In this document: positions 12,960 through 23,347 of the stretch, piece by piece
Layout of the letters: every line of letters begins with the position of its first letter
How positions within the stretch are numbered: position 1 is the stretch's first letter
Program-made: the position numbers and the translations under genes
The notes under the pieces: generated by a model
What the model was told of the DNA's origin: nothing
The model's database searches: none
Seen by the model: only the letters and a program-made list of their open reading frames with translations
Source: Pseudophaeomoniella oleicola
Lineage: Eukaryota > Ascomycota > Eurotiomycetes > Phaeomoniellales > Phaeomoniellaceae
DNA: 64,000 nt
Direction: 5' to 3'
NCBI GenBank assembly: GCA_003868215.1
Contig: QWDQ01000012.1
Coordinates: forward strand, 310,001 to 374,000

Positions 12960-13500
12960 GACAATGGCTTTAAATCTCTCAAAATTGACAATTTACGCAA
13001 ACTTCCCTCTTATATAGTATCTTGAATTTTTGCAGCTCTTCTTGAAAATGCATGAAAAATAAACACATCTGAAAACACAACCTCAAAAAAAAAAAAAGAT
13101 ACAATAAGATTCTATGCTTCCAAATCAATTGAATTTTTTATAAAACTCATCTATCTCCCTCCGCGTGGAAACTTGTAAAAAGAAATTAAAGAAATAAGAG
13201 TTCCAAGTACGCAGATTCCAACAAGGAACGACGAAGTCCTTCATCTGAGTACTTTTCAGCAAAATCCTGGCATGATGATGTATGGTGGATTGGTTGATTG
13301 GTTCCTTTTTAAAGCTGGAGTTCCAAATGTATGAACTATTGCACATAGGCACCTCGACCAGAATTGATTCATCATTCACCAATTGATGGCGTCTGAAGTA
13401 GGTAAGAAACAGGGCAGGACAGCGAGGGAAATGGAAGTACGCAGATATGAATGCTAAGCTTCTGATGTCCTATATTGTATATCTAATGCATGACTTCCCT
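12960..13500. other. Convergent 3' region between enoyl reductase and terpene cyclase
   Basis: 541 AT-rich bases with an A-run at 13085-13097. I looked here for a prenyltransferase domain following the cyclase and found none in any frame. Confidence 0.7.
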
Positions 13501-14684
13501 CTAGTACACTAGCGACTTGGGAGTTCCGTAAAGCATCCACTCCAATTGGCGGTCGTTATACGTGGCGCCAGGGTTGTACCGTGGAGCATCAAGCGTCCAG
13601 ACGATATTGCCGCTCAGGATATACTGAACGGCCTCGATGAAGACGCGCAGGTCCCGAGAGAGCTCATGGTCCCGCGTTGTCTCTCGCACAGTCACGACGT
13701 AGCGTGCGACGTTATCCTGGATCAGTCGTCGGCAGCGTCGCTTCGCTTCGTCCTTGTCGATGGACTGCTCGCGCATCATGACCCACAGCGCGTTGCTCAC
13801 GTGGGTCTCGCCCAGTTCTTCGGCCGCTTTCAACTCCTTGTCGAGCGAGAAGAGGTCGTTGGTGAGACCGAGGGCGATCCAGGCTGGACGGCAGAGCGGC
13901 GAGAGAAGGGCGTGCTCGTGTTCGGGGATGTTGAGTCCCATGGCGAAGATGGCCACGCCGGTCAGATACCTGGGTTTGCTGGTGAGAAAATCCTAGATAA
14001 AGAAGGAACCACTGGAGGGGGGGGGAGATTTGGTGGACTCACATTTCTCCGACATCGAGAATCCGATACTCGAGATACTCGTCCAGGCTGTCGAACTCGG
14101 TGTGGTTGCGGCGGCCGGCCCCTTTTTCGAACCACTCTGCCCATAGAGATAACGCAGCTGATGCTGGTTTCGGATCAATAGACATTATCTTCTGAGACAT
14201 TTTGGACATCATCATCTTCCTGCCGGTGCTGTTTTTCGCCTTGGCAGGTTTCTTCGTGGCCCCATTTTGGCAAACCTCCAACGCCTCATCATTTTGCTTG
14301 TCTCCCTGAGCAACGTGCTAGAGTCAGTCATGGAAAACATGATGTTGGAGAGAGAGAGTACGAGTGATATTATCTGACCATTGTTTGATCGACAGCCTCG
14401 ACGACGTCATCGTGAAGAAAGATGTATTCATTGAAATACGCAAGGACCTCCAATCGCTCCGGAATAGTCTCTGGGAAAGCCACGGACAGGAAGTCGAAGT
14501 TGGGGCCGAGGCTCGCCTTCTTGAACCCTAGTGGGGCGACATGTTTCCTCCAATCCTCTTGGGCCCTGATGGCACCAAAGTCCTCTACTTCCTGGTGTTT
14601 GTGAATCCGGAGAGGAATGTTTTCACATAGTCCTTCGGTCTCATAGGTCGAAGGGTCAACGATGGAGGAATATCGGTACTCCAT
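13501..14684 (-). CDS. Class I terpene cyclase, stand-alone cyclase domain of the fusicoccadiene/ophiobolin synthase type
   Basis: Exons 14684-14379, 14305-14043 and 13969-13501 (two 73 bp introns) encode 345 residues. The opening MEYRYSSIVDPSTYETEGLC and the later IRAQEDWRKHV, IPERLEVLAY and LDEYLEYRILDVGEM follow the cyclase half of chimeric fungal di/sesterterpene synthases such as PaFS. The metal motifs are present: DDVVE at 92-96 and NDLFSLDKE at 227-235, then RY at 320-321 in PRYNPGATYND. In that family a prenyltransferase domain follows at about residue 345-390; here a stop comes at 345 and no such domain lies downstream. The protein therefore needs its C20 or C25 diphosphate from another enzyme (inference). 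The first intron has a weak donor, GTCAGA. The start was chosen by family match; an upstream in-frame TTG is not used. Confidence 0.9.
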
Positions 14685-15328
14685 GACTTCAATCGAAGAA
14701 GTACGAAAGATCAATGATGGCAAAAGAACGAGTATCGAGGGATGTAAGTAGAGTCTGGAGCCAGGACACCGTAGTCTCTACCTGCACCAGTCCTTAGGTA
14801 GACATCTTTTATATCTTCTCTTTGGTTGTTCTCTGCCAGCTCAAATGCATGTGCACCTCTTCCTACACCCCACCTGTGTCTGCCTCCAAGGTAACACGGC
14901 TCCCGAGAAATACAATCAAAGTGCCGAGCTTGTCACTAAGCGAACTGATAACACAGGCTCAGCCTTGCGTCATATTGGTCCGATGGGTGGTGCCTTCGCT
15001 CAAGGGAACTTGAGTTCACGGACGTATTCTTTCAATCCATCCTAGCAGGTCAAACGAGCTGTGACTTTAGCACCCCCTCCCTCCCCCCGACGAGTCCTTA
15101 AATTCGGCCGGGGCAGCATATGCAATACCGTTGATCATTAATTATTCGGTTGCAAACATAGGGGCACTGGGCCTGCAATCTTCTCATTTCAGCTCTGTAC
15201 ATTTTGCGTCTGACGCTATGGTGTTGGGTGTCGGGTATATAGGCGGCATGACTTCTCCCCGACAAAACATCACTCTCGATAAGACATGGAAAGGTTCAAT
15301 CATAACTCTTTCGTCAGGAAATGGTCCT

Positions 15329-15339
15329 TCGAACAGCGG
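15329..15339. promoter_or_regulatory. Candidate AflR-type site TCGAACAGCGG
   Basis: TCG(N5)CGG form in the cyclase/P450 divergent promoter. This relaxed form occurs by chance about once per kb. Confidence 0.25.
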
Positions 15340-15446
15340 ACTCACTACGCTGGCTCACAGTTCTGGAGTACTAGGTAAGCTGTGATAGGCGGCTGACTGC
15401 AGCTCGTGCGGAAGAACCCGACTAACAACGGACAAATCAAATCAAA

Positions 15447-15457
15447 TCGAGTCTCGG
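15447..15457. promoter_or_regulatory. Candidate AflR-type site TCGAGTCTCGG
   Basis: Second TCG(N5)CGG match, 108 bp from the first, in the same divergent promoter. Confidence 0.25.
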
Positions 15458-16410
15458 TATCATGGGTCTGGCATCACGCCGTCGTGCTTATGCTTATCTA
15501 CATTAATGCGCCGAAGGTATGCAGGATGACCTGGGATGAGTGCCGACTCATCATCGTCTAATTACCAGGTAGGTACCTAGGTATAGAAATCAAGATCGCA
15601 GATTGGCCCATTTTGGAACTACTCCTTTCGAGCAATTGATGATCTGGAAATATTTCCTAAAGGGGAAAAGGGGGAAACGGAAAAACGTCCGTGTCGACAA
15701 AGTTACCACATATCAATCTTCATTTTCCACATATGCTCTACATATATATATATACTCGTACCAATCAGACTCATCGACGTCAGTTCAAGCTGTTATAGAT
15801 GTCTATGTCAGCGATACACTGTTCGCTATATCTCAGCTTGTTGGGTAATGCGGTCCAGGCAGGTTCTTGGTAGAGCTTCAGCAGTCGAGCGCGGAACTTA
15901 CCATTGCGTACTTCAATAGGTCTATCTGTCACCTCCGATGATACTGGAAAGTATGCTGAGTTAATGACTTCCCTGCAGCAATTTTGAAGATCTCTCTCCT
16001 CCCTTGGAACTATCAAACGAGCTCCTCGTGGTTTATTGATTCAATGGCAGGGGTGCTTATCTTGCTTCTGCTTCTGCTTCCAACGAAGTGATTAGGCGGC
16101 ATGTACTTCGACCCATGTCTCGACCTTATCTGCGAATCATGATATGAGGATTGGGGCTTCGGCGATTTAGTTTCGGGTGCTCACATGCGTCGGGGTGTTG
16201 CGGGGTAAGATGGTCTTGTATCATTCAGAGCAAGGAGACCAAGGTATTTAAATGCCTCCCTTGTATATATACTCTAGAAGTCATCGCGACTTCAAGCCGT
16301 AGCACCGTAAATCTCTTGAATACAACAATACGCTTTCGCGTAACCGCTGGTGAGTTTTCAACTCTGTCCATACAGACTGAGCTGTTCCTCGCTCACCTAT
16401 CCAGGAAGAC

Positions 16411-18171
16411 ATGAACACCACTATCGTATATCCCCAGCCTCTTCTGGCAGAACCCTTCCGTGGTTTCGGTCATACCCAAATTATCACTTCTAGATTGCTC
16501 CTGCTGTCAGGAGTAACATGGCTCGCGTACGGGGTCTGTCTGGCCATCTACAGGTTGTATATGTCCCCGCTTGCGCGCTTTCCTGGACCAAAACTGGCCG
16601 CCGTCACAAAGTTTCATGAGATGTACTTCGACTTGGTCAAGAACGGGGGTGGCCAGTTTCCCTTTGAGATCAAGAGAATGCATGAAAAGTACGGGCCGAT
16701 CGTACGCATCAACCCGTCGGAGCTGCATGTCGACGACCCCGAGTTTTATGACGTACTTTACGCAACAAACAAGGGATACGACAAAATGAAATATTTCCAG
16801 TATCGCTTCAACATGCCCGAAGCAAGCTTCAGCACGGCCGACTCGGAAGAGCATCGGATCCGCCGCGCAGGGCTGAGCCCGTTCTTTTCTAAATCCAGAA
16901 TCCGGGAGCAATCGGTGGTGATTCAAGAGCTGGCAGATACCCTCTCCCACCGGCTTTCGGCCGAGTATGCTGGGACGGGTAAAGTGCTCACCTTCAACGA
17001 CATGTGGAGTTGCTACACGACGGATGCCATCATGGGTCTCGCTTTCGCTCGGCCCAAGAATTTCTGTCGATATCCCGACTTTAAGTCCCCTTTCACGGTT
17101 GCCCTCAACAATATGGCCGAGCACGCTCACCTCACGCTGCACTTCAGGTGGGCGCTTCTACTAATGAATATGTTGCCGAACCGCGTTGCCAAGGCTCTCT
17201 ATCCGCCTTTCAAGCCTCTCCTTGACTACAAAGAGGCGAGTGAACCATCTTTCTAAACCCCCCTAGTCCACACCACTTAATGCTATGAGTATGAGATAAA
17301 TTTGCTGACGAAGCTCGTGAAAAAACAGGAGATGGGAGTCCAAATCGGCGATATTTTGCACGGTCGGAACCAAGAAGCGAAAAAATCCATGCATCCTACC
17401 GTGTTCAACGATATGATTTCCTCCTCCATGCTTCCTCCCAAGGAACTCCGACCAGAGCGTCTCAACGAGGAAGCCTTCGCGTTGATCGGAGCTGGCACCT
17501 TACCCGCTTCGTGGACGTTGACAATTGGAACATTCCACATAATCAACAACAAAGACGTCACACGAAAGCTCAAGGCGGAGCTGAGTGAGGCTATGCCCGA
17601 CCCGAGTAAAATTCTCTCGTGCCCAGAGCTGGAGCGGCTGCCGTATCTGAACGCAGTGATCAAAGAAGGTACGTTTGCCAGACTAGAAAACCCAGGTTTA
17701 ATACATGATGGTTTATACTGAATCTCAATCCCCCTCCATACAGTGCTCCGGATCGCCTTTGGAGGAGTGGAGCGCCTACCACGTATCAACCACTCGGGAG
17801 CCTGGACATACAACAAGTGGGTCATCCCACCCGGCACGCCCGTCGCGATGGACCACTACCACATGCACATGAACAAGTCCGCCTTCCCAGGACCATACAC
17901 ATTCCGCCCGGAGCGCTGGCTCGACAACCCTCTCGGTCCCGACGGGAAGAGGCCGTTGACGTATTGGTTGGTGCCGTTCGGCAGGGGCACGCGAATGTGC
18001 GCCGGCTTCAATCTCGCCTACGCCGAGCTCTACATCGGCATCGCGACGATGTTCTCGCGCCATAATTTCGAGTTGTATGAGACCACTCGGGCTGATGTCG
18101 ACTTCTACCGCGAGATCATTACAGCGCAGCCGAAGCGTGGAAGCCATGGTGTCAGAGTTCTTGTGACATGA
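16411..18171 (+). CDS. Cytochrome P450, CYP58-like (trichodiene oxygenase type)
   Basis: Exons 16411-17235, 17329-17668 and 17744-18171 encode 530 residues, a normal microsomal P450 length. A hydrophobic anchor lies at about residues 27-48, followed by the proline hinge RFPGPKLAA. Conserved motifs: MHEKYGPIVRINPSELHV, ExxR at 388-391 (EVLR, formed across the second intron), FRPERW, and heme-binding PFGRGTRMCAG with Cys474. The N-terminal third resembles Tri4-type trichodiene oxygenases, so oxidation of a terpene made by the neighbouring cyclase is plausible (inference); a polyketide substrate is not excluded. The first intron only closes in frame with a GC donor (GAG|GCGAGT) and the acceptor at 17328; the second (75 bp) is GT-AG. 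Confidence 0.93.
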
Positions 18172-19601
18172 TCACGGTTTGACGACTTCAGAAAAGAGGA
18201 GGGGAGGTGGAGGTAGACTTGGCATCTCATGGGCCAGATCTGGGCGATAGGACATAGGATATACTCAGCTGAGTGCATGCTCAAGAGTAGAAATGGCCTT
18301 TCTCCCTTTTCCTTTACACCATCGTCATGTTTACACACAATTTTACGAGTTCGAATAGAAAAATTCCAATTCTTTCTGCTATCTACGTACTTAAATCAAC
18401 CACCTACAACTATAACTCGAGTGAAAAAAAGAGATGTCTGTATGCAATAAAACTCCTGTCTCCGTGAAATAGAAGCCGAACATGAACATGGAAAAAAGAA
18501 AGACCCCCCCCCCCCCCTGTTGCATCTTCGGTACCTGGGTAATTAATTACATGGCCAATTACCTAAAAACCTGGCCTGGCCTGGCCTGGCTGGCTGGCTG
18601 GAAACCTGTTCGGCGTCGAGAAATTCGGCGTCGTTGTGAAAAGCGAAATGAGATCTCAGACATCATCCGGCGCAATTTATGAAAGAAAGAAGAAGAAGCA
18701 TTCGGACCTACCCAACCAAGTCCCTAGTCGGTATATGTATTCAACTCACTCACTTACTTAGTATTGCGACGATGTTCTACGAAGGAAGAAGTTCAACATG
18801 CATTCCTTGCAGTCTGACGGCGGCGGCGGTTATGATGATGATGATGATGCTGGATTCTCAGGTCCATTACGAGAATGTACGATCACTCTCTCCATAGGAG
18901 GTACTTAATTTGATCTTTCAGCTAATCATCGCCATCACCAAACGAATGAGAAAATAAGTCACCGATGCAATATCATCCCAAGTAGTTGCTGTAGTTGCTG
19001 TGTCGTAGTTTTAAATCGCCGAAGGTTCACTAAGTTACCCGTTTCATTTTTATCCCCCAGTCGGGACGATCAGTGGGCATACAGTAACGGCATTTAGGGT
19101 ACTTACTGTAGTACTTGTTCGCTGTCCAATCAAGGTGTGTAAATGTGTCAGGTAACTTAGTTGCTCCCTCTGCGTTCGGTCGGGTTGATCATTCTGCCGT
19201 GTTCGTACCGAGAGTTCAGTACAACAAGGACGATGCGATGCAATGTTATCGGCGATTTGTTTGTCGTCGTCTGATTGGGGTTTTCTATCGGTACCTATCA
19301 AAGTGCGTGTGGTGTGGCTCATGGGTTACCTAAGTACCCCCCTTACCTTATATCTAGTGATGGGATAATGATATTTCAGGTGCATCCTGTGTGTATACCT
19401 ACCTAGGTGATTAGTAGATACCACTTGTTGTTGAGGATTAGGTTAGTAGGGTTTCCTCTCAGAATGCCATGCCATGCCATGTCCTTTTATTTGCAAGCTG
19501 ATATCTAGGAGCACATATATATTCCCTTTGCATTGACTCGCGAAACGCAGTCTGGTGTAAAACACTATCAAGAACAGTAAAACGCTACGTAGGGCACCGA
19601 G
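18172..19601. other. Intergenic, simple-sequence rich
   Basis: 1.4 kb without a recognisable gene. Holds a C-run at 18504-18517, a CCTGG/GGCT tandem at 18571-18601, and an ATG triplet run at 18832-18849. A TACCTACCTAGGTGA motif lies near 19396. Presumably carries the oxidoreductase promoter. Confidence 0.6.
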
Positions 19602-20956
19602 ATGGGGTCCATCGTCAGCCGTATGTGGCAGGCCTTCAATCCGCCCGAGGTTGAGAAGCGCAACGATGCTCTCAGGTTCGGGATCTTGGGAGCAGCGAAC
19701 ATCGCGTAAGTGCTCACTGCAACTTGAAGTTGTGACAAACCGTACATTTTGCAGTCCAATTACTAACAATAAGCCAGTCCTATGGCCTTGATCATCCCAG
19801 CCAAGTCGCACCCCGAGGTGATTGTGCAAGCGGTGGCCGCTCGCGATCGTAAGAAGGGCGAAGCATTCGCCAAGTCGCACGGTATCCCGGAGGTCAAAGA
19901 CTCCTATCAAGGTGAGGCTTGAGCTGGACGGCAGCGTGTCGTTTTGGCTCACATGCGCTAGAGATCATCGACGACCCGAACCTCGACGCCGTCTTCATTC
20001 CACTGCTCAACGCGTACCATTTTGAGTGGGCTGCCCGCGCCGTCCGCTCCGGCAAGCATGTTCTTCTCGAAAAGCCGTCCGTTTCCAACTCGGTCGAGGC
20101 CGAGATTCTTTTCAACATGCCGGAACTGTCTCAGCCCGAAGGCCCGGTTCTCATGGAGGCCTTTCATAACCGCTTTCACCCTGCCTGGATGCTTTTCCGG
20201 TCCTTTATCAACCCTGCCGATGTCCTCCATGTTGATACCGCCTCTATGATAGCGTGGTGGCTAACCCCCAAAGATGATGTTCATTTCAACTACAATATGT
20301 CTGCCGGCTCGATAATGTCTATGGGTACCTACAATCTCTCCGCGCTACGTCTCGTCTTTGACGCCCCGCCGGAGGAGTGTCTAGAGTGCCATGTTGATGC
20401 CTTCACCGAAGGGGTGCGCGATAAAGTGGACTGGGCCTTTAGAGCTAAATTCCGCTTCCCAAACGGCGCGATCGGCGAGGCCAGGAGTACACTCAAAGGT
20501 CCCACCTACTGGACGCCGTCCCATGTGAGAGTTACCACCAAGGCAGTGGTGATTCCGGATAAGACGCTGCCTGAATCCCAACAAAAGCTGCGGTCCCGCG
20601 AGGTCACGCTGCACGGCCTCCTCCACGCCATTGTCTGGAGTCGGATAGATGTCAAGGACGTCTTTGAGATCCGCAACAAGGAGGATGGCGGGTCCGTCAA
20701 GAAATGGACAGAAACAAGTTCACACAAAGCCTACTCCTTCAAGGAGGCAGGCGGTGAATTCGCAGGTTTGCCCGGTGAAAACTGGTGGCCGTCGTACCGG
20801 TACCAGCTGGAGGAGTTTGTAAATCGGGTCAAGGGTCGCAAGACGCGGCAATGGGTAACCCACGAAGACTCGATTGCCTCGATGAGAATGATTGACATGG
20901 CCTATGAGAAGAGTGGGCTAGGTCCAAGACCTACTAGTACATACAGGATCAAGTAG
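19602..20956 (+). CDS. Gfo/Idh/MocA-family NAD(P)-dependent oxidoreductase (dihydrodiol / D-xylose dehydrogenase type)
   Basis: Exons 19602-19705, 19778-19911 and 19962-20956 encode 410 residues. The first intron (72 bp) has a perfect TACTAAC branch site; the second is only 50 bp. The Rossmann start is RFGILGAANIA, the substrate/cofactor motif is LLEKPSVSN (the family's EKP), and the C-terminal half has the family's alpha/beta domain with MSAGSIMSMGTYNLSALR. Fungal members oxidise or reduce sugars and dihydrodiols. Whether this one tailors the cluster product or is a metabolic bystander cannot be told; it sits between the P450 and the APH-like gene in the same orientation. An alternative first acceptor at 19754 is less likely because it would read straight through the branch site and break the match at ANIAPMAL. 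Confidence 0.88.
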
Positions 20957-21608
20957 CCCGTAAATAACAATTCGGGGAACATATTGCGAGAATGCTGTAT
21001 ATCCTAGTCACGGATACATCCCATATGCATCTTCCATATGCCGCTGTAATGCTACAAGAGCCAAACTACCACAGAAAGAAGTAACGTCGCAGGATCCGAG
21101 CAATTGTGTTGGATGCAATACAGGATTTCAAGTCAGTGAAGATAGAAATACGTATAAAGTTCGATGCTCAGGGGTGTCAAGCATGAGATGAGGTTGAGCG
21201 GAGGTAAGTAAGTTGAGGGTAGCAGCGAGGCAGGACGGATTACAGTAATAAGACCTAAGGAATGGAGTCTACTCTGTAACTTCTCCAAACTTGTTGGATT
21301 TCTGTGTACCTTACAGTATTAATTACAGTAACGCTAAGTTAGTATTCTTGCTTGTTCAACATAAGTTATCATCTGAACCTCTCCAAACAAGCTTCATCTT
21401 TTGCTTACAGAAAGTCCCTCTGCGTTGTCAATTCAAGTCTGGTCTCGTTCCGGACATTGTTTCTTCTGCTCGCTAAGGTTGTGTCTACTAAGAGACAGGC
21501 TGATGGCTGAGAAGGCAGTGCAACGTATCGTCGCTGTCTGAGTTGTGTCGTGCACAGGTCTTATTCAATTAGCTGATTCACTCAGTCTATCTGCAATTCG
21601 CATTTGTG
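20957..21608. other. Intergenic between oxidoreductase and APH-like gene
   Basis: 652 bp, moderately AT-rich. No gene or repeat recognised; it holds the 3' end of one gene and the promoter of the next. Confidence 0.6.
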
Positions 21609-22457
21609 ATGTCTAGCAATGCTGCTAATCGTCCATTCCAGCTCGACTGTCCATCTCGTAGCAAGCCTATCAATGATACCTGGCTCTATCGCTGTCTGAC
21701 CATTGCCAGCATTCAAATTGCACGCCCCTTTCAAAACCATTCTGGGCCGATTCTTTTATTATCACCGAGGATATGTGTCAAGTATGGCGATCACAGAGAC
21801 CTCGCCGAAGCGCGCACAATGCAATTCATAGCGCAGCATACATCCATTCCTGTTCCCAAGGTGTATTGTTCTTTCAGGCGGAAGGGAAAGACGTACATCG
21901 TCATGGAAAGGATTGATGGTCATATGGCAACCACGGTGTGGAGTTCGCTGTCGCCGGATTCTCGAGAGCGGATATTACTTCAGTTGAAAGACATGATTCA
22001 CGAGATGCGTGCAATACCTTCTAGAGATGACAGAATTGCGAGCGTCGATGGGGGTTCCTTGTGGGACTGCAGGCTTCCGTCCAATTTACAGCGATTCGGT
22101 CCCTTCGAGAATACCCGTGATTTCCATGCATTCTTGCGCAATCAGATTGACAAAGCACCTCCAGGATATCCGGAAATCGATGAGATGATTGCACTGCAGA
22201 ATCTGGGTTGGGGCAACCCAATTTTTACTCATGGCGACCTCAGCAGTCTAAACATTCTGCTACGAGAAGAAAACGTTGTCGGGATTGTCGATTGGGAGAC
22301 TGCTGGGTGGTATCCGCCGTATTGGGAGTATACCAGTGCTCGCCAGGTCAACCCCAGGAATTATTTTTGGGAGGACTACATCGACATGTTTTTGGACCCT
22401 TGGCCGACCGCCCTGAAAATGGAAAAGGTCAGGCAGACATGGTGGGCAGCCGTATGA
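21609..22457 (+). CDS. Aminoglycoside phosphotransferase (APH)-like small-molecule kinase
   Basis: Single exon, 282 residues. Kinase-fold motifs: ICVKYG with the nucleotide Lys, ARTMQFIAQHTSIPVPKVY, YIVMERIDG, catalytic THGDLSSLNILL with Asp210, and Mg-binding VDWETAGWYPPYWEY with Asp228. This is a large fungal family of uncharacterised APH-fold kinases often found scattered near metabolite clusters; substrates are mostly unknown. All key residues are present, so I see no sign of a dead kinase. The first ATG is used; a GTG just before it is ignored. The C-terminus (TWWAAV) differs from the usual tail of relatives, but the frame simply stops there. Confidence 0.85.
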   Translation: MSSNAANRPFQLDCPSRSKPINDTWLYRCLTIASIQIARPFQNHSGPILLLSPRICVKYGDHRDLAEARTMQFIAQHTSIPVPKVYCSFRRKGKTYIVMERIDGHMATTVWSSLSPDSRERILLQLKDMIHEMRAIPSRDDRIASVDGGSLWDCRLPSNLQRFGPFENTRDFHAFLRNQIDKAPPGYPEIDEMIALQNLGWGNPIFTHGDLSSLNILLREENVVGIVDWETAGWYPPYWEYTSARQVNPRNYFWEDYIDMFLDPWPTALKMEKVRQTWWAAV

Positions 22458-22742
22458 GGATCGGTATTTCACTACTTTTCAACCGAGCGACGGCCTGAGA
22501 ATGGTGCGAAGTACGTCCGAAACCCCCAAGGATTGGCTATGGAGCTATATTTTACGGCATAATCTCGAGATCATGGTTTGGGTACGAAGACTCGACAATG
22601 ACGAAATAGGAATCTCGAAAGTCAAGTATCCGTTTACGTCTGACTGCTCGCCCTCGTCTTTCTGACAGTTCTCTTCTTACCACATGATGTTTTTATTTGA
22701 TAGACGAAATCTCGCGTCACAGGCCTTTATGCTGATGGCATT

Positions 22743-23347
22743 TCAAGCGATGACTTCCTTGTCTTCCATCAGATCATATGTTGGAGCTTTCTGGGGATTG
22801 TAGCTTTCTGTCGTAAAGCGACCCTGAGTTTTCTTCTGTTGGCAGTATTGCATGGCTGTATTTCGAACTCTGTCCCACTCAGTCACACGTGTACCAAGCA
22901 CTTTCCCATCATTTTCGAGCGCCGCCAGGGCTTCTTTCACCCAGGATACACAATTCCAACCGGTTATGTCTGCTCTTATGGGTATTTGGCCCAGAATCGT
23001 ATCGAGTTGTTTGTTGTTGACGATCTTGCCGACGACGATCCGAACCAACAGCATGTTGGTCGGTTGGAGGGAAACTTCTTGCTTGGTGAACTCCCACTGA
23101 AATCCACGCGGTCCGAGACTTTCTTTGGCATGATATCTCATACCTCGTTTACCTTGTCCTTCGGATTTTGGACCGACCATCAAGGCCCAGTGATATCTGT
23201 CAGGATGAATGGCATCAGACTTGCAAGCAACGTAACGAAGATTGACGAAGCAATTCACGATAACACCTACGTATCCTCTAGCCCAGACATTTTTGGCTGG
23301 CCTCCTCTGGCATACAGACACACGTACAGTCGATCTTTATTGGACAT
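22743..23347 (-). CDS. Conserved fungal hypothetical protein (YHWALxVGP family)
   Basis: Exons 23347-23271 and 23196-22743 (74 bp intron) encode 176 residues. The short first exon gives MSNKDRLYVCLYARGG and ends in LEDT; splicing restores YHWALMVGPKSE, a block I recognise in many uncharacterised fungal proteins together with RYHAKE, MLLVRIVVGK, WNCVSWVKEAL and the closing PTYDLMEDKE. No catalytic role is known. The conserved Cys in WNC and His in YHWA recall papain-like or NlpC-like folds, but this is only a guess. It is convergent with the APH-like gene, 285 bp away. The join was chosen because both the frame and the family match close exactly. Confidence 0.8.

Larger units (their letters stand above)
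14685..16410. other. Divergent promoter region of terpene cyclase and P450
   Basis: 1.7 kb with no gene recognised. Holds two AflR-type sites (15329 and 15447), a TA run near 15740-15755 and a TAGGTACCTAGGTA-type motif near 15570. Probably drives both flanking genes. Confidence 0.6.

Noticed and set aside
12960-13500. Prenyltransferase domain downstream of the terpene cyclase
   Set aside because: All frames on both strands were inspected; no DDxxD-type prenyltransferase motif or related block occurs.
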